From positions 198,277 through 262,276 of the forward strand of contig DCUV01000032.1 in assembly GCA_002328585.1 (NCBI GenBank): DNA of 64,000 nucleotides, read 5' to 3'. The notes below the pieces were generated by a model. That model saw nothing but the letters and a program-made list of their open reading frames with translations. It did no database searches and was not told the DNA's origin. This stretch comes from Spirochaetia bacterium UBA2205 (GTDB lineage: Bacteria; Spirochaetota; UBA4802; UB4802). Position 1 is the first letter of the stretch. Every line of letters begins with the position of its first letter. Positions 26,265 to 36,263 of the stretch are shown piece by piece. A program made the translations under genes and the position numbers.

Positions 26265-26700
26265 ATCCGTTAAATTTTTGTTTTACTATTGTTTCTAAAA
26301 TTGTGAGTTCTTTAGTAAGTCTGTGTTTTATTATAGCACTTAGAAAAGGCTGAACAATAAAATACCGTAAAGGGAGCGCTATAGAACAATCTACTGTGAC
26401 ATCGGTTTTATTGTCAGATTTTACAAATGTATAGGTATAGCTATATTCCCTGATAGTCCCTTTTAATTTTTTTAGCTCACAGTATTTAAAAGGTATCGCA
26501 GTATAGGTAAATCTCATTGGAAAATTTTTTACAATAAAACGAATATCTACATCAATAAGCTGTAATCCTTCTTCATCACGAGCTATGCGATAGCTCCTGA
26601 AAGCGGGTTTTAACCGTGCCAATTTATTGATATGGTCTATCGCTGAATAAACCTCGTCAATGGGGAATGGGATTGTTCTGGAAATGGTTACTTTTATCAT
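26236..26700 (-). CDS. SRPBCC (START/polyketide cyclase-like) protein
   Basis: The 154-residue cytoplasmic protein begins KVTISRTIPFPIDEVYSAIDHINKLARLKP, the typical first strand and helices of the SRPBCC helix-grip fold. Its last long helix, LSAIIKHRLTKELTILETI, closes the hydrophobic pocket. Members bind lipids or other hydrophobic ligands; this one's ligand is unknown. It is the first gene of a tightly overlapping trio with the XPB helicase and the DUF4015 protein. Confidence 0.8.
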   Translation of the reverse strand: MIKVTISRTIPFPIDEVYSAIDHINKLARLKPAFRSYRIARDEEGLQLIDVDIRFIVKNFPMRFTYTAIPFKYCELKKLKGTIREYSYTYTFVKSDNKTDVTVDCSIALPLRYFIVQPFLSAIIKHRLTKELTILETIVKQKFNGYDTATYRSE

Positions 26701-26769
26701 GATACATCTCTTTTACCAAAAATTGCACCATGTATTCTGCATCCCATGAAAAATTTGTCAAATACTTAA

Positions 26770-27844
26770 TTACGCTGTTTCAAACAATACAAAATAATAC
26801 AGTCTCCCTCCACATTTCATCCAGCATGGGTTGCCTGATGCCAAAACCGAATTGGACTGGTCATCTTTGTTGATGAATATTATCTTAAACCTTTTCTTTT
26901 TTTTGCCAATCTTTCGGGCAATTACATTGAACGGTACATAAACAATAAAGCTTAAAGCAAAAAGAATAATCATATATTGTGAATACACTGCTTTATCCAT
27001 TTGTAAAAGCGCTGTCATGTAGTATACAAGTCCAGTAGTAATAAATGTTAACGCTACCCAATATGCTAAATCAGAAATGGTGAAGAACAAAAAGTTTTTA
27101 TTTTTAAAAGCAGAACGCAACGCTTCAAACGTCCCCTCGGTAGAAACATTTTATTCACAATACCTGCGTTCATCTATAACCAGTACTGGCAGATACATAA
27201 GGATTAGTGATATTCCACCAAATATAACCATCACGTCTGAAAGGTCCGGAGAGAACTATATCCATAGCTTTTTTCAAACATTGATTGCAGCGCCACAGCC
27301 TGTGAGCCTATTGCAAATCCTATAGCCCATGTAATTGAAATGAGCGTACTTAAAAAAAGCCGTTCATGGTGATTATGACCTAACTCAGATAACCATGCAA
27401 AAAATAGTGTTACATACATGGTCATAAACAGGTAAAAAAGTGTCCCCACAACAAAAAGTCATACCACATTCTATGGGGACATTGCATTAACCGGAGGGGT
27501 AAATGCCAATATACTCAAAAGAGCAAAAGGGAGTCTGCTAATTGCCAAAAATTTTCTGCGCCTTCCAAAGCTTGATTTTGACCTGTCCGACATTGCTGCA
27601 ATAATAGGATCAGTAATAGCATCCCACAACCTACCAAACGCATAGATTAATCCAATAATAGTCAAAACACCTATAACATACCTCTGATAACTGTAGCATG
27701 GAAAGATTGTACTGTTACCTTCCTTCGATGGCAGATAAAAATATACCAGAAGGTTCCCAACGCTGGATGAATCAAGTGACCATCATACTGGCCCTAAAGC
27801 ACAGGTAATCTTTTCCCATAGCTGAAGCATATAATATTTTGCAT
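26770..27844 (-). pseudogene. Decayed GPH-family (MelB-like) sugar:cation symporter
   Basis: Three reverse-strand pieces in different frames follow the order of one MFS symporter of the GPH family. 27471-27665 contains RLWDAITDPIIAAMSDRSK and FGRRRKFL, the loop 2-3 signature. 27231-27449 contains LSELGHNHHERLFLSTLIS. 26770-27120 covers helices of the second half (FLFFTISDLAYWVALTFITT). At least two frameshifts separate them, an in-frame TGA interrupts the first helices near 27790, and the C-terminus is scrambled after IGKKKKR. The gene is dead. A related intact symporter runs off the right edge of the window. Confidence 0.85.
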
Positions 27845-28026
27845 GACTTCTCCTCATACCGCCTATTATATCGTTATCGATAATTATATATCATATAATG
27901 AATTGCAAATATTTTTTCACATAGTAACCACCACACTTGCAACTGATTGAAATAAAATTTGACTTCAGTAACGTCCAATGTACCCTTATAATTTTCAACT
28001 ATGACAAATATAATGTGGTTTTCATT

Positions 28027-30153
28027 TTAACTGGTGGCAGTTTTTGGAACAATTGTTTGCTTTTGTAAAACCATACGCGCATCAACAGCAATACACCCTT
28101 CGCCTTTGGGATATACCATAACAGGGTTGCATTCAATATCAGCAATTTCATCAATAGTCGAAATAGCATAGCTTAAAGTCATAATCACTTCACTTAATGC
28201 TTCTCCATCAAGAGGTTCTTTACCTCTGAAGCCATCAAACAACTGTGCAGATTTCAACTGCTGTATCATATCCCATGCTTCAGCTTTTGTAACCGGGGCT
28301 AACCGTATAGCTATATCTTTAAAAAGTTCAACATATATTCCCCCTAATCCAACCATTACAATGGGACCAAAGACCGGGTCTTTTTGTGCTCCTACAATAA
28401 ACTCAACTCCTGCTTTTGCCATTGTATGTACATATATGCCTTTAAATACTGCATTGGGATTATAATCATACAGTGACTGTTGCATATCTATAAAAGCATC
28501 TTCCAATTGTTCAACATCCATTATATTGAGCCTGACTCCATCAACCTCCGTTTTATGAGTTGCATCAGGTGATACAATTTTTGCCACAACCGGAAATTGG
28601 AATTTCTTTGCAAAAATTTCATCAGCTGTTGTAATAAGTGTACCATTGACAATGGGCAGGCCAATGGATTCACAAAAACTGATTGATTCATCCAACAGCA
28701 GATTTTTGTTGTTGCACAATAGATCATTTACCATGGTAAAATTTTGTTTAACCTTCTCCATTTTCCCATGGTCAATATCACCTCTATTATTCCGTATTTG
28801 CTTTTTTTGATAATACTCTGCTGATATTGCAAGTGCATGTGCAGCACTGTATGGGGTGTTGAATATCGGCATAGGATGATTCATATTTATATCCAGCATT
28901 TCCTGTGCATCAGATATCATGGCAATCATGACTGGTTTATTATATTCTTTGATAAGTCGTTCTACGGTATCTAAAAATGTCCGTGACATAGTAGCTTCAT
29001 ATTCTGATTGATAGAGATGGTTAAACAGTATACCATCAACATTATCCAGCTTAATAGTTTCTTCAACTATTCTGCCAAATATGGTATAATCAAAAATTTC
29101 TCCAAGATCCAGCGGATTCTGATGAGCTATGATGCGTGTGTTATAAATGGTACATATTATATCAATATATGATTGCGGGAATGAAACCAGGTTGAAATTA
29201 TATTTGGCACACGCATCTGCCGAGATAACGGCATGCCCTCCTGAACGTGACAACACAGCAACATTTCGCCCTTTCATTAGTGGAAGCTGCATTGCTTTGA
29301 CAGCTTTAATCATCTCTTCTTCATCTTCTGCTCGTATCACTCCGCTCTGTGCAAAGGCTGCATCAACGATTGCATCACTGGCAGATAGTGCCGTTGTGTG
29401 AGATTGAGCAATCTTAGCACTGATAGGCGACCTGTTGGATTTATGTACAATAATGGGTTTTTCGGATAAACGGGCAATTTCAAAAAATTCCTTTCCTCTA
29501 TTAAATCCTTCAAGATAGCATAATATTATTCTGGTTTCTTCATCCTCATTTACTAAATAGTTTATAAAATCAACTTCATCAAGCATTAACTTATTACCAA
29601 TACTAATAAATTTATTCATAAATATATGATTTTCAGGGAGAGCGTGTAAATAAGTGTTCCCAATGCCCCCACTTTGTGAAATCAGTGATACCTGCCCTGC
29701 CTCCGGGATGTTCTGGATAAATGCAAATGGCATAATTATCTTTTCTTCAAAATTTATTATTCCTATACAATTGGGACCTATAATCTGGATTCCATATTTT
29801 TTTGCTATTTCAAGTATTTGTTCCTCCATAGTTTGCTCTTGTTCAGAATATTCACTAAACCCTCCTGATTCAATAACAACATGGCAAATACCCTTTTTAC
29901 CACATTTTTCTAACTGTTCAGGAACGGTTTTCGCGGGGGTTATTATGATTGCTACTTCCGGGCTTTCTGGCAAATCCAGAATGTCTTTATATATCCTTAC
30001 CCCCTCTAGTTCTCCTTCATGGGTGCTTACACCATACAGCATCCCTTTATATCCCTGCCGTATATTATTTAGAAGTATTATCTTGCCTAAATTTATTTTT
30101 GTTAATGAAACACCAACTACAACCATGCTCCCGGGGTAAAAAAATGTTTTCAT
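28027..30153 (-). CDS. ADP-forming acyl-CoA synthetase, fused alpha-beta subunits
   Basis: The 708-residue protein joins a CoA-binding domain (FFYPGSMVVVGVSLTK), a succinyl-CoA-ligase-like domain with LISQSGGIGN, and an ATP-grasp domain (FPVVAKIVSPDATHKTEV onward, with MVGLGGIYVELFKD). The active-site histidine that carries phosphate is His252 in SHTTALSASD. Such enzymes convert acetyl-CoA or other acyl-CoA plus ADP and phosphate into acid plus ATP, or the reverse, in fermentative and syntrophic metabolism. The acyl substrate is not predictable. It appears monocistronic. Confidence 0.9.
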   Translation of the reverse strand: MKTFFYPGSMVVVGVSLTKINLGKIILLNNIRQGYKGMLYGVSTHEGELEGVRIYKDILDLPESPEVAIIITPAKTVPEQLEKCGKKGICHVVIESGGFSEYSEQEQTMEEQILEIAKKYGIQIIGPNCIGIINFEEKIIMPFAFIQNIPEAGQVSLISQSGGIGNTYLHALPENHIFMNKFISIGNKLMLDEVDFINYLVNEDEETRIILCYLEGFNRGKEFFEIARLSEKPIIVHKSNRSPISAKIAQSHTTALSASDAIVDAAFAQSGVIRAEDEEEMIKAVKAMQLPLMKGRNVAVLSRSGGHAVISADACAKYNFNLVSFPQSYIDIICTIYNTRIIAHQNPLDLGEIFDYTIFGRIVEETIKLDNVDGILFNHLYQSEYEATMSRTFLDTVERLIKEYNKPVMIAMISDAQEMLDINMNHPMPIFNTPYSAAHALAISAEYYQKKQIRNNRGDIDHGKMEKVKQNFTMVNDLLCNNKNLLLDESISFCESIGLPIVNGTLITTADEIFAKKFQFPVVAKIVSPDATHKTEVDGVRLNIMDVEQLEDAFIDMQQSLYDYNPNAVFKGIYVHTMAKAGVEFIVGAQKDPVFGPIVMVGLGGIYVELFKDIAIRLAPVTKAEAWDMIQQLKSAQLFDGFRGKEPLDGEALSEVIMTLSYAISTIDEIADIECNPVMVYPKGEGCIAVDARMVLQKQTIVPKTATS

Positions 30154-30405
30154 GTCAACCTCATATAATTATCATACAATATTACATCTTTAACGATATG
30201 TTATAGCTATATTTTAATAGTCAAGTAATTTTACTTTCATTATTTTATTTTAATGCTATTGTTATTGACGGTATATCAGGCTTGCTATATGATACGCAAT
30301 GATTAAAGATTCTTTTGATAGTATTTTGCAGGAATGAACATTAAAGTTTTACATGTCTACTGTTATTTTATAAGGGGGTCTTTACTATTATCATAACACA
30401 TACAT

Positions 30406-31608
30406 CTACAATAACACATCAATTAACATGTCCAGATGATCCATAAGTTCTCTTGTAATGAGGAAGTTCTTCCTTACATGTTCTTTTCCATTTTTCCCCA
30501 TACTGATTCTAAGCTCTTCATTTTTCAGAATCTCAATTACTTTTTTGGCACATCCATCAATATCATAAGGATCAATAAGGAATCCGTTTTCACCATCTAT
30601 GATCTGTAATGGTATGCCACCAACATCAGAAGCCACTACCGGCGTTCCCTTCCATAAAGCTTCTGAAACAGTTAAGGCAAATCCTTCTCTCAACGACTTT
30701 TGTAATACCACTGCTGCTTTGGTTTGTAAAATATTGACAAGAACATTGTTTTCCAAGGTAAATAAAATAACATCCTTCAAACCTTTTACTTTTTGCTGAA
30801 TTTTATTATAAATGTGCATGCCCTCAGGGTCATCACTTGCCATTGAACCACATAAAATGAGATAACAGTCAACCTCTTGTTTAACCTTTTCAAAAACTTT
30901 TAATACACCTTCAGGATCCTTCCATTTATCAAAACGTGATATTTGTACAATAAATGGTTTATCAGTAGGGATTCCAAATTTATTTATATATTTATCCTCA
31001 ACAGCTTGCGAAAGACGAATATTTTTTACAGAAAGAGGATCTATAGAAGGATGGATGATGCGCTGAGGTATCGGGACATCATTTTTTTTATATTTCTCAT
31101 GAGAAACGATCATCAAATCATAATGGAGAATAAACGTTTTCAAATAATCCCATAATTGGACGTTTTGATTAGTAATATCTATATGGCATCGCCATATCCA
31201 TGGTTGTCTTTTTCTATAAAATTTAATCATAGATAATGGCTGCGGATCATGAACAATAACGCAATCATGATTTATATGAGTAAAACGTGCAAAATTTTTA
31301 TTTGTTTCCTCATATAACTGGCATTTCATTTTTGTAAAGTGTATATAGTCACCCTGCAATGCATTATGAAATTTTTTTGTTACCGAAAAAAAATCAGGCG
31401 CTCCATGCAGTATTCTCCACCCTGTAAATACACCAGCATCATTCATCAATATTACAAGATTATTTAATATCTCAGCTACACCACCACCCTGATATGTTGA
31501 ATTAATATTCACAATATGTTTTTTTGAGAGTTTAGTCGCTTTACTGTATAGATTGCTTAAAACAGAATCATCTATAATACCCTTATAATCATCAAGACTC
31601 TTATGCAT
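30406..31608 (-). CDS. treT: GT4 glycosyltransferase, trehalose synthase (TreT)-like
   Basis: TreT joins NDP-glucose and glucose to give trehalose, reversibly. The 400-residue protein has the retaining GT-B pattern of the TreT group: INSTYQGGGVAEILN in the first domain, VIVHDPQPL and WRCHIDIT at the acceptor side, and FIVQISRFDKWKDPEGVL. The C-terminal EX7E region is SLREGFALTVSEALWKGTPVV. It starts 1 nt after the otsAB fusion stop, so it is in the same operon. A related glycosyltransferase making another solute such as glucosylglycerate cannot be excluded. Context favours trehalose. Confidence 0.82.
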   Translation of the reverse strand: MHKSLDDYKGIIDDSVLSNLYSKATKLSKKHIVNINSTYQGGGVAEILNNLVILMNDAGVFTGWRILHGAPDFFSVTKKFHNALQGDYIHFTKMKCQLYEETNKNFARFTHINHDCVIVHDPQPLSMIKFYRKRQPWIWRCHIDITNQNVQLWDYLKTFILHYDLMIVSHEKYKKNDVPIPQRIIHPSIDPLSVKNIRLSQAVEDKYINKFGIPTDKPFIVQISRFDKWKDPEGVLKVFEKVKQEVDCYLILCGSMASDDPEGMHIYNKIQQKVKGLKDVILFTLENNVLVNILQTKAAVVLQKSLREGFALTVSEALWKGTPVVASDVGGIPLQIIDGENGFLIDPYDIDGCAKKVIEILKNEELRISMGKNGKEHVRKNFLITRELMDHLDMLIDVLL

Positions 31609-31609
31609 A

Positions 31610-33817
31610 TCACATCTCTGCTAACGTAGCAAGCAGTTTTCTTACTTCACTGTAATTTAGTATATTATAGTGCGCATATGATTGTATCATACCCACTCTT
31701 AATGTATATGCAGATTCGGGAAGCACTTTAAAAAGATATTCATCTGTCCAATCATCTCCAATGGCAAGAATAAAATCATAATTGATATTTGATATAAGTT
31801 TAAGCACTGCACTACCCTTATCTATTCCAGCATTTTTGATTTCTATTACTTTATTCCCTTGCATAACCAAAAGATTCATATTGGAAGTAAAACTCAACAA
31901 ATAATCTGTCAACTCTTTTACTAAAATAGAACTCATTTCGGGGTCAGATCTGCGGTAATGCCAGACTAAAGAATATTCTTTTTCTTCAATAAATGAACCT
32001 GGCAGACGGTCAGTATATATTTCTAAAATTTTTTGTACTTCTTCTTTCCATTCATTAGTTGGCATGATATTTATTTCCCAATTTTTATCCTTTCTCTTTA
32101 TCCAGACACCATGTTCAGCAATCAATATGATACCTAAAAATCCAAACCAATGATCCAATGTATTTTTATCTCTGCCACTTACAATAGTAAGTGTATTCAT
32201 AATATTCTTTGATAACAACTCAAGAAGATTTAAAAGATCTTTATCTGGCTTAGCTAAATCAGGACGCTTTTCAAACGGCACTAATGTCCCATCATAATCC
32301 AGGCAAATGATCCTGTTTTTGGCTACTTTCATATCATTAAGTATTTTATCTTCAATAACTTTATTAAGTAATCGAGCATTTAATTTTAATTGATCCTCTT
32401 TAACAGCCTTAACTTCTTGCAAAAAACTATCAGCCCATTTTATTATGTTGTAGCGTTCCAATCTTCTTTGCATAATTGTATTTCGTTGGTTCTGTTCTTC
32501 TTTTGAAATCTCAAGAGCTTCTACAAGTGCATTAACCATATCATTGATATCATTTGGATTTACTATAATTGCTTCTCCTAATTCACTGGACGCTCCTGCC
32601 ATTTCACTTAAGATCAACACTCCTGTTTTATCCTCATGCGATGCAACATATTCTTTAGCAATAAGATTCATTCCGTCCCGCAAAGGTGTTATCATTGCTA
32701 TATCGCTGATTATATATAACGCTGCTAACCTATTAAAAGGTTCAAACCTGTATTGATAAACTATTGGTGTCCAGCTAACATTACCAAATTCCCCATTAAT
32801 TTTTCCAACCATCTGATCTATATCTCTTTTAATTTTATCGTAATTTGCAACCCCTGTTCTTGATGGTACAACTATTAGTAGTAGCACTACTTTATTATGC
32901 AATTGAGGATAGTTAGTTAAAAATTTTTCAAATGCAAAGAGCCTGTTTAAAATCCCTTTTGTATAATCCAATCGATCTACCGATAAAATGACTTTAACAT
33001 CCGATAGTTTCTTGCTATAATATTTTATTGCCTTTTTTACTTCTTTTAGTCTAATTGCACTATTAAATTTTTTGAAATCGATCCCCATAGGGAATGTATC
33101 TACCCTTGCAACATTATTTTCCAGAATAATTTTATTCATATCATTACTGATTCCTAACAAATAGAGCACGCACCGTAAAAAATATTGCGTATAACTATAG
33201 GTATGGAAGCCAATAACATTAGCCCCTAACAGGCCATACAGGATTTCTATTGCCCACTTTCGTGGAAGAAGTCTAAATATTTCATAGTCAGGAAAAGGTA
33301 TATGAAGAAAAAATCCTATGGGATTGTGTAATGATTTGTTGAGCATCCCGGGTAATAACATTAAATGATAATCATGGACCCATACTATATCATCATCTTT
33401 TATTATTTCCTTTGAAGTAGTATAAAATATTTCGTTTACCTTTTTATATGCTTTCCAATACTCATCATCGTAAATAGTATATTCAGTAAAATAATGAAAA
33501 AGTGGCCAAATGGTTTTATTACAAAATCCAAAATAAAACTTATCAATGATATGCTCATCAATATATACTGGATAGCAATGTAACTCCCTCATTAGCTTTT
33601 CTGTAAGCTCTTCCGCTTTTTTCTCATTTTGAAAATCAAATGTTCCTGGCCACCCTATCCATATATATTCAATATTTTTTGAGGTTGAATCCTTTATAAA
33701 ATCGATATATGATTTTAATCCGGTTGCAAGCCCTCCCACACTTTCTTTAATAATCAATCTGCCATTTTTTTCAGAAACTGTAACGGGCAACCTGTTTGAA
33801 ATAATTACTAAACGCAT
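31610..33817 (-). CDS. Bifunctional trehalose-6-phosphate synthase/phosphatase (OtsA-OtsB fusion)
   Basis: About 735 residues. The first 470 form a GT20 trehalose-6-phosphate synthase: RLVIISNRLPV, VGGLATGL, WIGWPG, VWVHDYHLMLLPGML, FFLHIPFPDYEIFR, and TPLRDGMNLIAKEYVA. The rest is a HAD phosphatase of the OtsB type starting at CLDYDGTLVPF (about 505), with IAEHGVW and IAIGDDWTDEYLF-type metal residues late. It makes trehalose from UDP-glucose and glucose 6-phosphate. An alternative GTG start exists at 33823; the ATG at 33817 after AGGTG is slightly better. It lies between the mscS-like gene and treT. Confidence 0.93.
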   Translation of the reverse strand: MRLVIISNRLPVTVSEKNGRLIIKESVGGLATGLKSYIDFIKDSTSKNIEYIWIGWPGTFDFQNEKKAEELTEKLMRELHCYPVYIDEHIIDKFYFGFCNKTIWPLFHYFTEYTIYDDEYWKAYKKVNEIFYTTSKEIIKDDDIVWVHDYHLMLLPGMLNKSLHNPIGFFLHIPFPDYEIFRLLPRKWAIEILYGLLGANVIGFHTYSYTQYFLRCVLYLLGISNDMNKIILENNVARVDTFPMGIDFKKFNSAIRLKEVKKAIKYYSKKLSDVKVILSVDRLDYTKGILNRLFAFEKFLTNYPQLHNKVVLLLIVVPSRTGVANYDKIKRDIDQMVGKINGEFGNVSWTPIVYQYRFEPFNRLAALYIISDIAMITPLRDGMNLIAKEYVASHEDKTGVLILSEMAGASSELGEAIIVNPNDINDMVNALVEALEISKEEQNQRNTIMQRRLERYNIIKWADSFLQEVKAVKEDQLKLNARLLNKVIEDKILNDMKVAKNRIICLDYDGTLVPFEKRPDLAKPDKDLLNLLELLSKNIMNTLTIVSGRDKNTLDHWFGFLGIILIAEHGVWIKRKDKNWEINIMPTNEWKEEVQKILEIYTDRLPGSFIEEKEYSLVWHYRRSDPEMSSILVKELTDYLLSFTSNMNLLVMQGNKVIEIKNAGIDKGSAVLKLISNINYDFILAIGDDWTDEYLFKVLPESAYTLRVGMIQSYAHYNILNYSEVRKLLATLAEM

Positions 33818-33862
33818 ACTCACCTACTTATCTATTTATTAATTATACAATAATCCATACGG

Positions 33863-34921
33863 CTACATCTTGCTTTTTGTTACATAAATAAGACTTGTTG
33901 GATAGGCAAATTCAATGTTATGTTTTCCAAATTCATCCTTTATCTTAAGATTGATTTCCTGTTGTATGTCCATATATACATTGTAATCATTGCTGTTCAC
34001 ATAGTATACAATCTCAAAATTTAAACTAAAATCACCATACGAAAAAAAATGTGCTCTATCAAACGTTGTACCATCAAGATTTTCTATAATTTCCTTTATA
34101 ATCTCTGGAATTAATGTTAACTGTTCTAGACTTGTTTCATAAACAACACCGATAGTAAAAACAACCCTTCGTCTATTCATTCTTTTATAATTGCGAACAC
34201 GAGCATTGGCAAGGTTGGTATTAGAAATAATTATTTGTTCACCGCCTATACCCCGTATCTTTGACGACTTGATACCAATTTTTTCTACTGTACCCATGAA
34301 ATCTTTATCAATAATGATAAAATCTTCAATTTCAAAAGGACGATCAAAGAGCATAACAAAATATGCAAATAGATCTCCCAATATATTTTGAGCAGCTAAT
34401 GCAACAGCCAATCCACCTATGCCAAGCCCTGCAATCAGTGGGGTAAGTTTGATCCCCAGATTTTCTAATAAAATAAAGATTGCAAACGACCATACAAGAA
34501 TCTGTATCAACGGATTCAATGCTCTTAATGCTTTTTGTTTTGTTACATTGCCTTCTTTTTGTATTATAGCGGAAATAAAAATTTTAATCCCATTGAGAAC
34601 AAACATCACACCAAATATAGTCATCAGTATTAATACAATAACATCCAATGCCTTCTTTAAGGAAGGATGTAATGTTAATTGTATAATACTGATATAGAAT
34701 GAACATATATATATCAAGGGGATGAATTTTTTTTCAAATGCTTCAACAGCAATATCATCCAATTCTGTTGTTGTTTTCCGTGACCATGATTTTAATGCTC
34801 TTATAATTATTGTTTTAAAAATATAAATAGCTATAACCGCAGCAATAAAAATTAACAAACTTATACAATAATCTTTTAATGTATTACCAAACAACGTTAT
34901 ATTGAGCAACCTTTCAAGCAT
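33863..34921 (-). CDS. MscS-family mechanosensitive channel
   Basis: The 352-residue protein has about four transmembrane helices, one more than E. coli MscS. The pore-lining helix is a glycine/alanine-rich sequence, LIAGLGIGGLAVALAAQN, followed by LGDLFAYFVMLFDRPFEIEDFI. The beta domain (IIIDKDFMGTVEKIGIKSSKIR, ISNTNLANARVRNY) and C-terminal alpha-beta domain follow. Such channels release solutes on hypo-osmotic shock. It is the first gene of the mscS, otsAB, treT operon, matching a release valve with compatible-solute synthesis. Confidence 0.9.
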   Translation of the reverse strand: MLERLLNITLFGNTLKDYCISLLIFIAAVIAIYIFKTIIIRALKSWSRKTTTELDDIAVEAFEKKFIPLIYICSFYISIIQLTLHPSLKKALDVIVLILMTIFGVMFVLNGIKIFISAIIQKEGNVTKQKALRALNPLIQILVWSFAIFILLENLGIKLTPLIAGLGIGGLAVALAAQNILGDLFAYFVMLFDRPFEIEDFIIIDKDFMGTVEKIGIKSSKIRGIGGEQIIISNTNLANARVRNYKRMNRRRVVFTIGVVYETSLEQLTLIPEIIKEIIENLDGTTFDRAHFFSYGDFSLNFEIVYYVNSNDYNVYMDIQQEINLKIKDEFGKHNIEFAYPTSLIYVTKSKM

Positions 34922-35344
34922 AGCAATATCCTCACATTATCATGTAATCAAAGGTAATAGTTATTGTATGAAATGAGAAGAACTTATTGCAAAAAAATTA
35001 TGTAAGTAGATATGTTCATCTGTGAATTATACACATATTATAATTATTATAATACTTTATTAAATACTCATGACTTTGCCCTATTATAAATCATATTGAA
35101 TATCTATGATAAATTTATACTTTGTCAAACTTTTTTCATATTTTAAGTAACTATCGCACCCCGCTATTGCTTTATATGTTTTGTAATCTTTGAATCATGG
35201 TCATGGAACGTATTCAACCATTGATTGCAACTTCTTATGTTTTATTGCAAAAAATATTGTACTTGATTTCTATGTCAAGACTCGTAATTAAATCCTATAC
35301 TATAGCTATTATAATTTACAAAACTTTCAATGCAGGGTAAAATT
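34922..35344. other. Divergent intergenic region
   Basis: About 420 bp separate the mscS operon and the small membrane protein gene, transcribed apart. It is AT-rich and carries one copy of the recurrent octamer (35150-35157, reverse orientation). No open frame, RNA or clear operator was recognised. Confidence 0.5.
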
Positions 35345-35836
35345 ATGAAAAAAGTATCTCCTAAAAGTCAAAGATGGTTAAAAGCTTTCCATATACTATG
35401 TGCTTCATTATGGGTTGGCGGTGCAATCACAATATCAAGCAAGCAATTTTTTATACAGGCAAAAACTGATGGTGAATTATACGGTATTCTGTCCGCCATG
35501 GATTATGTTGATTTTTTTATTATCATTCCTGGCGCCCTTGGTTGTTTTATTACCGGCTTTATGTATTCAACGTTGACAACATGGGGGTGGTTTAAATACA
35601 GATGGATTATTGTTAAATGGATACTATGTCTATATGGTATTATTTTTGGCACTTTTTTTCTGGGTCCATGGCTTGTCACATTAGTACAATTATCACAGAC
35701 CTATGGTTTAAAAGCATTGACTAATCCTTTATTCTGCTATTATTTAACTATGCTTATGGTATTTGGAACCTTTCAAGCAGCTACGCTTGTTTTTGCTTGC
35801 TTTATTTCCAGCTTAAAACCATGGGGAAAAAGGTGA
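35345..35836 (+). CDS. Four-helix integral membrane protein (DUF2269-like)
   Basis: The 163-residue product has four hydrophobic helices. It begins with WLKAFHILCASLWVGGAITI, whose conserved His in the first helix, together with aromatic-rich helices two to four, is like small haem- or quinone-associated membrane proteins and the DUF2269 group. An upstream ATG at 35330 overlaps the AGGGT ribosome-binding site, so the ATG at 35345 is chosen. It ends 7 nt before the YjbQ gene and is probably co-transcribed. No function is assigned. Confidence 0.65.
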   Translation: MKKVSPKSQRWLKAFHILCASLWVGGAITISSKQFFIQAKTDGELYGILSAMDYVDFFIIIPGALGCFITGFMYSTLTTWGWFKYRWIIVKWILCLYGIIFGTFFLGPWLVTLVQLSQTYGLKALTNPLFCYYLTMLMVFGTFQAATLVFACFISSLKPWGKR

Positions 35837-35843
35837 GTTGTTT

Positions 35844-36263
35844 ATGGCAACCATTACTGAATACATAACTGTAGCAACAAAAGGTCAGGGTGATATCATT
35901 GATATAACCATGGATGCGCAAGCGATAGTTACTAATAATACTATTAACAATGGGCTATTGTGCCTTTTTGTGCCAGGTTCCACTGCTGCTATCACCACCA
36001 TTGAATACGAGCCGGGCTTACAGAAAGATATAAATATTTTTCTTGAAACAATCATTCCACGCAATGCTCATTATCATCATCACGATACCTGGCATGATGA
36101 CAATGGTTCGTCGCACCTGCGAGCTGCAATGATAGGTGCTTCAATCACTGTGCCAATAGTTCAGGGTAAGCTTACACTGGGAACATGGCAGCAGATAGTA
36201 TTAATAGAATGCGATACCCGAAAAAGAGATAGGAAGATAGTAGCTCAGATTGTATATTCATAG
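35844..36263 (+). CDS. YjbQ/UPF0047 family protein
   Basis: The 139-residue protein matches the secondary thiamine-phosphate synthase/UPF0047 family: LCLFVPGSTAAITTIEYEPG near the N-terminus, HHHDTWHDDNGSSHLRAAMIG in the middle with its His cluster, and the C-terminal TLGTWQQIVLIECDTRKRDR. The role of this ubiquitous family is not well established beyond weak thiamine phosphate synthase activity in some members. The start at 35844 follows AGGTGAG. It overlaps nothing and probably forms a two-gene unit with the membrane protein before it. Confidence 0.9.
   Translation: MATITEYITVATKGQGDIIDITMDAQAIVTNNTINNGLLCLFVPGSTAAITTIEYEPGLQKDINIFLETIIPRNAHYHHHDTWHDDNGSSHLRAAMIGASITVPIVQGKLTLGTWQQIVLIECDTRKRDRKIVAQIVYS

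Noticed and set aside
27780..27800. In-frame TGA in the 27-kb symporter as another selenocysteine codon
   Set aside because: It falls in a transmembrane region with no catalytic residue, no hairpin was evident, and the same gene has frameshifts. It is a pseudogene lesion.
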